Shown here: positions 1 to 5,415 of the stretch, in pieces
Numbering within the stretch: position 1 is the first letter of the stretch
Layout: each line of letters begins with the position of its first letter
Source of the DNA: Pirellulales bacterium
GTDB taxonomy: Bacteria > Planctomycetota > Planctomycetia > Pirellulales > JALHLM01
Assembly (NCBI GenBank): GCA_022844585.1
Contig: JALHLM010000281.1
Location: 1-7,786 of the forward strand
Direction: 5' to 3'
Length of the DNA: 7,786 bases
Position numbers and translations under genes: made by a program
The notes under the pieces: generated by a model
Seen by the model: only the letters and a program-made list of their open reading frames with translations
What the model was told of the DNA's origin: nothing
Databases searched by the model: none

Positions 1-1178
1 CCGTCAGCAAGCTCCGCAAGGTCTCGCTCACGCGTCTCGAAAGTGCCATCGAAAAGGCCCTCGCCGAAGGTCGCCAGCCGACCGACGAAATGAAGTACCT
101 GGCCGGTCTGACCCGGGTGAAGTATGTCTTCTACTATCCGGAAACGAAGGACATCGTCATCGCGGGTCCGGCGGAAGGCTGGATGATCGACCTCTCCGGC
201 CGCCCGGTAGGCATCAACTCCGGCCGTTCGATCGCAGAACTGCAAGACCTGATCGTCGCCCTGCGAGCTTACTCGCCGGCGGCCGAAAGCTCGTCGGAAG
301 AAGGCGATGCCCAGACCGTGATTGGCTGCTCGATCGACCCGACGCCGGAAGGTTTGCAGCAGATGCAAGCGTTCCTGCAGCAGCTTGGCGGCCACGCCAC
401 GCCGGACGACACGCAGTATATCGTCGACGGTCTCCGCACCGCGCTCGGCCTGCAGAAGGTCCGCGTGATGGGCATTAGCCCGAAGACGCATTTCGCCCAG
501 GTGTTGGTCGAAGCCGACTACCGGATGAAGCTCATCGGCATTGGTCTCGAACAACCGCCGATCAAGATGGCCAGCTACGTCGATCGCGCCAAGCCGCGCG
601 ACGTCAGCCGCAACGCCTTGCAACGCTGGTACTTCACGCCGGACTATCAATGCGTGAAGGTCAGCGAAAGCGGCGACGCGATGGAGCTCGTCGGCGACGG
701 CGTGAAGCTGATCGGCGCCGACGAAATGGTCACCGGCGACGGGCAGCGCGTCAGCGCCGGTCGCGTCGATCGGGCCAGCGAGGCCTTCGTAACCGGCTTC
801 ACGCGCAGCTATCCGCAACTGGCGGATCGCGTCCCGGTGTACGCTCAGTTGCGGAACCTGGTCGATATGACCATCGCCGCGGCTTACCTCCGCGAGCACG
901 ACCTATTCGGCCAGGCTGGCTGGACGATGCCGATTTTCGGCGACGAAAGCAAGTTGCCGGTGGAAACTTGCAGTGCCCCGGTCGAAGTGGAAACCGCGGT
1001 GGCCAGCATCTGGCGCGGCAACAAGCTGATGACTCCGGTCGGCGGCGGCGTGGTGATCGAAGCCGATCAGGCCCTCGACAGCACGAACGTCCAAGCCGAT
1101 GCCAAGGGCGAAGTCAGCAAGGTCCGCGAATCGCAAGACCTCTCCAAGCTCGCCAACGGCCAATGGTGGTGGGACTGA
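1..1178 (+). CDS. DUF1598 domain protein, 5'-truncated by the window edge
   Basis: The frame is open from base 3 with no start required, and the 29 codons before the first in-frame ATG (base 90) already read like the family (SKLRKVSLTRLESAIEKAL), so the true start is upstream of the window; 391 residues are visible. Using visible numbering, diagnostic stretches are YPETKDIVIAGPAEGW at about 45-60, CSIDPTPEG at 109-117, and MGISPKTHFAQVLVEADYRM at about 156-175 followed by KLIGIGLE. These match my memory of the planctomycete DUF1598 family, whose function is unknown. A later segment with VYAQLRNLVDMTIAAAYL is also typical. No enzymatic motif is recognisable and the N-terminus, where a signal peptide would lie, is not visible. 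The protein ends in a Trp-rich GQWWWD tail. The gene is convergent with the next one, 68 nt away. Confidence 0.9.
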   Translation, partial: VSKLRKVSLTRLESAIEKALAEGRQPTDEMKYLAGLTRVKYVFYYPETKDIVIAGPAEGWMIDLSGRPVGINSGRSIAELQDLIVALRAYSPAAESSSEEGDAQTVIGCSIDPTPEGLQQMQAFLQQLGGHATPDDTQYIVDGLRTALGLQKVRVMGISPKTHFAQVLVEADYRMKLIGIGLEQPPIKMASYVDRAKPRDVSRNALQRWYFTPDYQCVKVSESGDAMELVGDGVKLIGADEMVTGDGQRVSAGRVDRASEAFVTGFTRSYPQLADRVPVYAQLRNLVDMTIAAAYLREHDLFGQAGWTMPIFGDESKLPVETCSAPVEVETAVASIWRGNKLMTPVGGGVVIEADQALDSTNVQADAKGEVSKVRESQDLSKLANGQWWWD

Positions 1179-1189
1179 GCGGGCGAGGC

Positions 1190-1209
1190 GAGAAGTCACC
1201 TGGCTTCTC
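1190..1209. terminator. Small hairpin between convergent genes
   Basis: GAGAAG (1190-1195) pairs with CTTCTC (1204-1209) around an 8-nt loop, and an inner T-G wobble could extend the stem by one. It begins 12 nt after the DUF1598 stop codon and lies 37 nt beyond the stop of the convergent minus-strand gene, a suitable place for a bidirectional terminator. There is no T-tract on either strand, so intrinsic termination is only a guess. Confidence 0.3.
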
Positions 1210-1210
1210 C

Positions 1211-1244
1211 CCTCCAGCCTAAAGCCTGCCGCCTCCAGCCTGCC
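1211..1244. repeat. Short CCTCCAGCCT / AGCCTGCC direct repeats
   Basis: CCTCCAGCCT occurs at 1211-1220 and again at 1232-1241, and AGCCTGCC at 1223-1230 and 1237-1244, forming a low-complexity pyrimidine-rich stretch that fills most of the gap between the two convergent genes. From memory, similar CCAGCCT-type strings recur between genes in Pirellulales genomes; that is unverified here. Confidence 0.5.
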
Positions 1245-1246
1245 CG

Positions 1247-1720
1247 CTACAAAAACATCCCCATGTAGCCGCCTTGCGACTCCATTTCCGCTTGGAGCTT
1301 GGCGATGCGTTCCTTCGTCTGCTGCAAGTCGCCGGCTTCGATGTAGCGGTTGAATTCGATGCTCACCGCTTTGGGCACTGTGTCGGTGAACCAGTTCACG
1401 ACCGGCTCGGTGAGCCAATCGCAGGTTTCCTTGAGCAGCTTCACGGACAGATCGCACTGCCGCGTGCGCTGATCCGCTTCGTCGGTCATTACCGTGCCGT
1501 GGAAGCTGAATTGCAGCATGCCTTCGGCGCCGTTGGTCAGATGAAACACGCACTCGGCGTTGTACAGGAAGTACGTGTTATGCGCGCCATGTTTCTCGAT
1601 GGCGTCTTTCACCCGTTCGCAATGCTCGCGATATTTCGGCGACGCGTCGATCGGAATGTCCATCCGCATCACGGAGCGCAAGGGCAGGCAATCGAACGAG
1701 ATTTCGACGTAACGCGACAT
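1247..1720 (-). CDS. Conserved planctomycete protein of unknown function
   Basis: This encodes 157 residues from the ATG at 1720-1718. A GTG two codons upstream (1726-1724) is in frame, but GAGAG at 1726-1730 sits 5 nt before the ATG and overlaps that GTG, so the ATG is the better start. The product begins MSRYVEISFDCLPLRSV, has a central region with HNTYFLYNAECVFHLTN and GMLQFSFHGTV, then the CDLSVKLLKETCDWLTEPVV segment, and closes with a charged helix (about 127-147, likely coiled coil) and a GGYMGMFL end. There is no signal peptide or membrane segment, so it should be cytoplasmic. The pattern looks like a strongly conserved planctomycete family that I recall but cannot name, and I assign no function. 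It lies 50 nt downstream of the 745-aa gene on the same strand and may be co-transcribed with it. Confidence 0.85.
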   Translation of the reverse strand: MSRYVEISFDCLPLRSVMRMDIPIDASPKYREHCERVKDAIEKHGAHNTYFLYNAECVFHLTNGAEGMLQFSFHGTVMTDEADQRTRQCDLSVKLLKETCDWLTEPVVNWFTDTVPKAVSIEFNRYIEAGDLQQTKERIAKLQAEMESQGGYMGMFL

Positions 1721-1770
1721 GGGCACTCTCGGCGCTGAAACGCAGGGGATTCTTCATCCAATCATAGCGT

Positions 1771-4008
1771 CTAACGCGCGTCGCGGTCGTCCGACTTCAT
1801 TGCCACGGGCGATACCGCGTCGCCGGCCTGCCAGGAGATCATGAGCCACCCGTCATCGGCCACGGCCTGAGCGACGCGGAGTTCACCCGCCTTGGCCATT
1901 TCGCCCCCCAAGACCAAGTGGTCAATCTTGATCGTGTCCGGAAAGGTCTTCTTCTCCTGGAAGCGATTCTGCATCTCGCCTCGCAGCGCCGTCTCGCGGA
2001 TCGACAGCGTGCCTTGTTTGCCGGGATCGCGGCCCGGCGGGAACACGGTCGGATCGCCTTCGCGGACGAATTGCCAGCCTTCCGGGCTCTGCTCGAGCCG
2101 GTAGATCGCGGTGATATCCATCGCGGTTTCGTGCAGCTTCCCGCCGACTTCATAACGCACGCCATGCACGGTAACGCGAACCTTGCCGTCATCGACTCGC
2201 ACGGTGACCGGCCCTAATTCGCGCGCCACGTCGTCCCCAGCCTGCGGCTGGCCGTCCTCGTCCGAGGCGAACGTCACCGACCACGGTCCCGTGGCGGGAT
2301 CAATCGCCACTTCCGGCGGCAGCGGTTCGTTGGCTTTTTCCGGACCCTGGAGATTCCGATAGATCTCGATGGCCCGCGTCTGCGTGAGCGTGCGTCCCAA
2401 CAGGATGCCGCGCGTGATGTTGTTCACGGCCGATTCATGCAAGCTCAGCACGAGGTCGCTATTTGCGGGCACTCCCGGCGCCGGCCGATCCGCCGCCAGG
2501 CGATCACTCGCGCGGACCTCGCCGACCACGTGCAGCCCTTCGGCCGTCGTGGCGTATTGCAGTCGTTCCGGCCAGAGGTCGTAACGCAGCAACGGTGCGA
2601 CGAACTTGGCCTGATAGCGCTCGTTGGCCTGGGCCAATCGTGCGCCGGCCTCGCTGTCCATGCGGTCGCGAATCCGTTCCTCGGCGTGCCGCGCGGCGAT
2701 CCGCTCCGCCTGCGCCTTGCTTTGCGCGGCGCGCTTATTGGCTGCTTTGAGGATGAATTTTCCGATCGGCCCATGCCGGCGCGTGGTAATGCCGTTGATC
2801 TTGGTGCTCGTCTCGGCTTCGGCCCTCGACGGCCCGGCGTAGAGCCCGTCCGGCCGCAGAATTAACGTCTTTTGCCCGTCGATTTTGGTCGAGCCGGTCG
2901 AATGAATCTGCACCGGCCCGTTGTAGCCGACGGTTTTGGTGTACGTCGTGCCATGCAACATCAGCCGAAGCATCGCGTGCTGCGCGGATGGCACGGAAAC
3001 AATTTCGCTGCGGCCGACCGTGCGCCCGGTGCCGTGGATGTCGGTGCCGAGGATCATATCTCGCACCGGCGCTACGTCGTCGACGTCCCGCGCGAGGGCT
3101 TTCGTCAAGAAAGCCTGCGAGGCGTGCAGGTTCAAGTTGGGTTGGGCAAAGTGCCGTCGCACGGCCCACACCACGCGCGGCGCCTGGCCATAGCGTTCGA
3201 GCTCGCTCACCGACTCGCCGATGAGTTCCAGTTCGACCGGCGACGGCTGCTGGGAAAAACCTTCCAGCCGGGTCGCCAGGTCGTCGAGCAGAGCGTGAAA
3301 CGTGGCGACCGATTCGTCGCCGACGGCGTTCAAATTGACTTGGTCCGCGTAGTCCTCGAGCGCGGAACGCACTTCGACGAACGAGGCCAATTCCAGTCCA
3401 GCGTGCGCACCGACGAATCGACCTTGAATCTCCTCCAGCTTGGCCACGTCCGGCTGATCGGCCGCGAGCTGCGCTTCCAATTCATCGCTCAGCAAGTGCC
3501 GGCGCCAATGTCGCCCGTTTTCGCCGGCCTTCTGCAGCCGCGCGCTCAGACGCTGAAACGCAGCCCGGGCCCGTTTACGGACGCGGCCGACCGTTTCGGG
3601 GTTCGGGGGCGTGATTTGATCCTTGGCCCCGCGGACCAACCCCGGCAGGTCGGCCGCAGGCACGTCGGCGAGCTCGTTGAGCCAGTTTTCGAGGGCCAGG
3701 CGTACCCGCTCGATGGGCACGGTCCGCGGCCCGAGCGTCACCGTGGCGTACTGGGCGTAGATCTCGGCCAGGTCTGCGGGATTCGCTTGCGCCTCGTCCT
3801 TCAGGGCCGCCCGCAATTGGTCGCTCCGCAGGTAGCGGCCCCACTTCTGACCATTCGTATCGGAGCCGAGCCATTCGTTCAGATCCTCAAACGCGGCAAT
3901 GACTTCCGAGCGCGCGTCAGCAGCCGCTGCCGGCTGGCAGAAGGCGACGCACAACAGTCCGATTGCCAGTCCGGCGAGGCGAGCGCGATCCATCATCCAG
4001 CGGTGCAT
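1771..4008 (-). CDS. Large exported protein with duplicated helical units, function unknown
   Basis: 745 residues. The start is supported by AGGAG (4018-4022), 9 nt before the ATG. Residues 1-30 form a classical Sec signal: basic n-region MHRWMMDRAR, hydrophobic core LAGLAIGLLCVAFC, then AAA ahead of D31. The cysteines lack a lipobox context, so a soluble exported protein is expected. Residues about 35-113 and 146-224 are two copies of an ~80-residue, mainly helical unit sharing a W-x-R-x-L-x-SD-x-L core. A beta-rich middle follows (about 330-412, with VQIHSTGSTKIDGQK), then a charged helical stretch (about 424-468), then a second beta-rich part with LVLSLHESAVNNITRG at 519-534 and DITAIYRLEQSPEGWQFVREG at 631-651. 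No catalytic motif or named domain is recognised. The antisense strand carries a 429-codon open frame, which I take as a GC-bias shadow. Confidence 0.88.
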   Translation of the reverse strand: MHRWMMDRARLAGLAIGLLCVAFCQPAAAADARSEVIAAFEDLNEWLGSDTNGQKWGRYLRSDQLRAALKDEAQANPADLAEIYAQYATVTLGPRTVPIERVRLALENWLNELADVPAADLPGLVRGAKDQITPPNPETVGRVRKRARAAFQRLSARLQKAGENGRHWRRHLLSDELEAQLAADQPDVAKLEEIQGRFVGAHAGLELASFVEVRSALEDYADQVNLNAVGDESVATFHALLDDLATRLEGFSQQPSPVELELIGESVSELERYGQAPRVVWAVRRHFAQPNLNLHASQAFLTKALARDVDDVAPVRDMILGTDIHGTGRTVGRSEIVSVPSAQHAMLRLMLHGTTYTKTVGYNGPVQIHSTGSTKIDGQKTLILRPDGLYAGPSRAEAETSTKINGITTRRHGPIGKFILKAANKRAAQSKAQAERIAARHAEERIRDRMDSEAGARLAQANERYQAKFVAPLLRYDLWPERLQYATTAEGLHVVGEVRASDRLAADRPAPGVPANSDLVLSLHESAVNNITRGILLGRTLTQTRAIEIYRNLQGPEKANEPLPPEVAIDPATGPWSVTFASDEDGQPQAGDDVARELGPVTVRVDDGKVRVTVHGVRYEVGGKLHETAMDITAIYRLEQSPEGWQFVREGDPTVFPPGRDPGKQGTLSIRETALRGEMQNRFQEKKTFPDTIKIDHLVLGGEMAKAGELRVAQAVADDGWLMISWQAGDAVSPVAMKSDDRDAR

Positions 4009-4017
4009 TTCTCAAGT

Positions 4018-4022
4018 CTCCT
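4018..4022 (-). promoter_or_regulatory. Ribosome binding site of the 745-aa gene
   Basis: AGGAG on the minus strand, 9 nt upstream of the ATG at 4008-4006. It decides for this ATG over the two in-frame ATGs four and five codons further in (residues M5 and M6). Confidence 0.65.
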
Positions 4023-4178
4023 GACAGCAGGGCGCGGCGAACGGCGGGTTCCTCCCTACCGAGAGTTTGGCTCGCTCCACGAGAGCGGCGAGCGACAGAA
4101 CCCCTCCAATGGGCTGTTTACTTCTGAGATGGGTGGTTGCATTTCCCGTGCTAGCAGGTAAAACGCCATGCACGGAAC

Positions 4179-4220
4179 AACCCAAAGCGCGTAACGCGCA
4201 GGGTTAGTTGTAACCAACCC
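4179..4220. repeat. Compound palindrome with two alternative hairpins
   Basis: GCGCGT (4187-4192) and ACGCGC (4194-4199) form a perfect 6-bp inverted repeat around one base, flanked by AACCC (4179-4183) and GGGTT (4201-4205), which are also complementary. The same GGGTT opens a second palindrome, GGGTTAGTT-GT-AACCAACCC (4201-4220), with 8 of 9 pairs matching. GGGTT can thus pair upstream or downstream but not both. It could be a dispersed palindromic element, an operator or a leader structure; the sequence does not decide. Confidence 0.6.
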
Positions 4221-4269
4221 AGCCGGCATGACAAGCGCAATTCCTCCCTACCCCCCGACTTGTCACACC

Positions 4270-4288
4270 TGAAGCGCGGAGCGCTTCA
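4270..4288. repeat. Perfect 8-bp inverted repeat, 3-nt loop
   Basis: TGAAGCGC (4270-4277) and GCGCTTCA (4281-4288) are exact reverse complements separated by GGA. It lies 111 nt before the ATG of the 302-aa gene, so it could be an operator or part of the 5' leader. The GAAGCGC core also resembles common intergenic palindromes I recall from Pirellulales. Confidence 0.55.
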
Positions 4289-4295
4289 TCCGAGC

Positions 4296-4322
4296 AACCT
4301 CGATCGCGCACCCACCGAGGTT
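4296..4322. repeat. 7-bp inverted repeat with 13-nt spacer
   Basis: AACCTCG (4296-4302) and CGAGGTT (4316-4322) are exact reverse complements with a 13-nt spacer, 77 nt before the ATG of the 302-aa gene. The spacing could suit a dimeric regulator or a leader hairpin, but no regulator is identified. Confidence 0.4.
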
Positions 4323-4389
4323 CACCCCCACTGGTTTTCGCCACGCCGGACGCAATCGAAGCGCCGGCTGGCTGATCCCCTGTCTCACC

Positions 4390-4394
4390 AGGAG
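4390..4394 (+). promoter_or_regulatory. Ribosome binding site of the 302-aa gene
   Basis: AGGAG ends 5 nt before the ATG at 4400-4402. This fixes the start and gives the protein its hydrophobic N-terminus. Confidence 0.7.
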
Positions 4395-4399
4395 CATCC

Positions 4400-5308
4400 A
4401 TGATCGGCACTACCACACTGGTTGTCACCCTCGCCGCTTTGAGCTTACCTCCGGCAGGCGAAGGACGCCTGCTGAACCTGCTGCGGCCCAATCAACGCCG
4501 CGAGCAGACGCAATTGCTGCCCATCACCGACTACGCCACCGCCTATCGGACCGCCAAGCGCGAGCACAAGCAGTTGTTGGTGTTCTTCCATCCCGCTGAC
4601 AAACCGTTTTTCAAAGATGCCCGGCAATATCGCGCCTTGAGCAACGCCAAGTCCTGGAAACAGCTCGACCGCTTCGTGCTGGCCAGCGTACCGCTCACCG
4701 AGACGCTCAAACAGCGCGGAACGCCGAAACGGGTCGTCGACCACGCAGCGTTTGCTGATTTGCGCTCGGGCGGAGGCGTGGCGATCGTCGACCTGGAGAA
4801 ACCCAAAGCCGCGACTTACGGCCAGGTCGTGAGTCTGCTGCGATTCAATTCGGGCGGCTACTACACCTTTAAGCCGGCCCATGTGCCAATGTTGCTGGAA
4901 CTGCCGCGCGGATCACTGACGCAACGCAGCCTGATTCTGGCCGTCCGCATCCATCCGGAACACCCGAAGGGGGCGAGCGGAAAGTTCCATCAGGTGCTGG
5001 CTAAGGAAGCCATGAGCCATTCCCGCAACCAGGCCGGCATGGGCTCCCAGGGACACCACAACTGGGAGAGCCGTTTCCATCAAATTAACGCCCGGCTGCC
5101 GGGCGATGTCTCCGCCCAGGAAGTCGTGGCCGAAAGCTGGCCGGGCGAGGACCTGATGGACGCCTGCGTCGATTGCGTCGCAAGCTGGCGGCAATCGTCC
5201 GGCCACTGGAGCGCGGTCCGCGGCCGGCACCCGCTGTTCGGCTTCGACATCCAACGCGGCGGCAACGGCATCTGGTACGCGACGGGGTTGTTTGGCCGGC
5301 GGAACTGA
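4400..5308 (+). CDS. Exported thioredoxin-like / CAP-like two-domain protein
   Basis: 302 residues. Residues 1-20 are hydrophobic (TTLVVTLAALSLPPAG) with no basic residue ahead of the core, so this is a weak signal peptide or anchor. Residues about 44-150 look thioredoxin-like: DYATAYRTAKREHKQLLVFF resembles the helix-strand entry of thioredoxin folds, but the active-site position has H64-P-A-D-K-P with no CxxC, so redox activity is unlikely. Residues about 194-302 resemble a CAP/SCP (PR-1) domain: MSH at 205-207, GHHNW at 218-222, QEVVAES at 240-246 where the family has its ENIA-type Glu, ASWRQSSGHW at 261-270, and a closing GIWYATGLFG at 290-299. H219/H220, E241, E245 and H269 are candidates for the CAP cavity His/Glu set. 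Bacterial CAP proteins are usually extracytoplasmic, and their biochemical role is mostly unknown. Two cysteines (C256, C259; CVDC) lie inside the CAP-like part. It is monocistronic by layout: divergent from the gene behind, convergent with the one ahead. Confidence 0.8.
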   Translation: MIGTTTLVVTLAALSLPPAGEGRLLNLLRPNQRREQTQLLPITDYATAYRTAKREHKQLLVFFHPADKPFFKDARQYRALSNAKSWKQLDRFVLASVPLTETLKQRGTPKRVVDHAAFADLRSGGGVAIVDLEKPKAATYGQVVSLLRFNSGGYYTFKPAHVPMLLELPRGSLTQRSLILAVRIHPEHPKGASGKFHQVLAKEAMSHSRNQAGMGSQGHHNWESRFHQINARLPGDVSAQEVVAESWPGEDLMDACVDCVASWRQSSGHWSAVRGRHPLFGFDIQRGGNGIWYATGLFGRRN

Positions 5309-5331
5309 TCGTCGACGTCGCTAACTCCCGA

Positions 5332-5415
5332 TAGAGCCAGAAGCGTCAGCGCCTGGAGCGCATAAGAAGAGACGTCGCTACCGGCGCGCTCCAGGCGCTG
5401 ACGCTTCTGGCTCTA
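5332..5415. repeat. Perfect 30-bp inverted repeat, 24-nt loop
   Basis: The left arm 5332-5361 (starting TAGAGCCAGAAGCGTCAGCG) and the right arm 5386-5415 are exact reverse complements over 30 bases, with loop 5362-5385. The left arm starts 24 nt after the stop of the 302-aa gene. The right arm lies inside the convergent gene and encodes its final residues, whose TAG stop falls in the loop (5380-5378). A ten-base sequence, GACGTCGCTA, occurs just outside the left arm (5314-5323) and again in the loop (5371-5380). The structure could act as a bidirectional terminator, though it has no T-tract. It could also be a copy of a dispersed element: I recall AGAAGCGTCAGCGCCTGGAGCG-like strings recurring in Pirellulales, unverified. 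Confidence 0.9.

Larger units (their letters stand above)
4009..4399. other. 391-nt gap between divergent genes; repeat-rich, no gene seen
   Basis: Both flanking genes start outward from here, so their promoters should lie inside, but I cannot place them with confidence. Visible content: a 12-nt direct repeat TTCCTCCCTACC at 4049-4060 and 4241-4252; an inverted repeat GCTCGC/GCGAGC at 4070-4075 and 4088-4093; a compound palindrome at 4179-4220; and further inverted repeats at 4270-4288 and 4296-4322. Open frames running through the gap on both strands lack family resemblance and good start signals. Confidence 0.6.

Noticed and set aside
903..1553. 216-codon minus-strand frame spanning the convergent gap
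   Set aside because: It overlaps the DUF1598 gene antisense and the 157-aa gene in another frame, and shows no family resemblance.
2872..4161. 429-codon plus-strand open frame antisense to the 745-aa gene
   Set aside because: Its composition is Arg/Gly/Val/Asp-rich without domain resemblance, it has no ribosome binding site, and it mirrors a gene with a signal peptide, a good RBS and internal duplication. GC-biased third positions commonly open such antisense frames.
4137..4162. Possible promoter TTGCAT-N16-TAAAAC for the 302-aa gene
   Set aside because: Only three and four of six bases match the sigma-70 consensus, it is some 240 nt from the gene, and planctomycete promoters are poorly defined, so it cannot be supported.
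4204..4491. 95-codon minus-strand frame at the divergent gap
   Set aside because: It overlaps the start of the exported 302-aa gene, has no RBS and reads through the palindromes; random-looking product.
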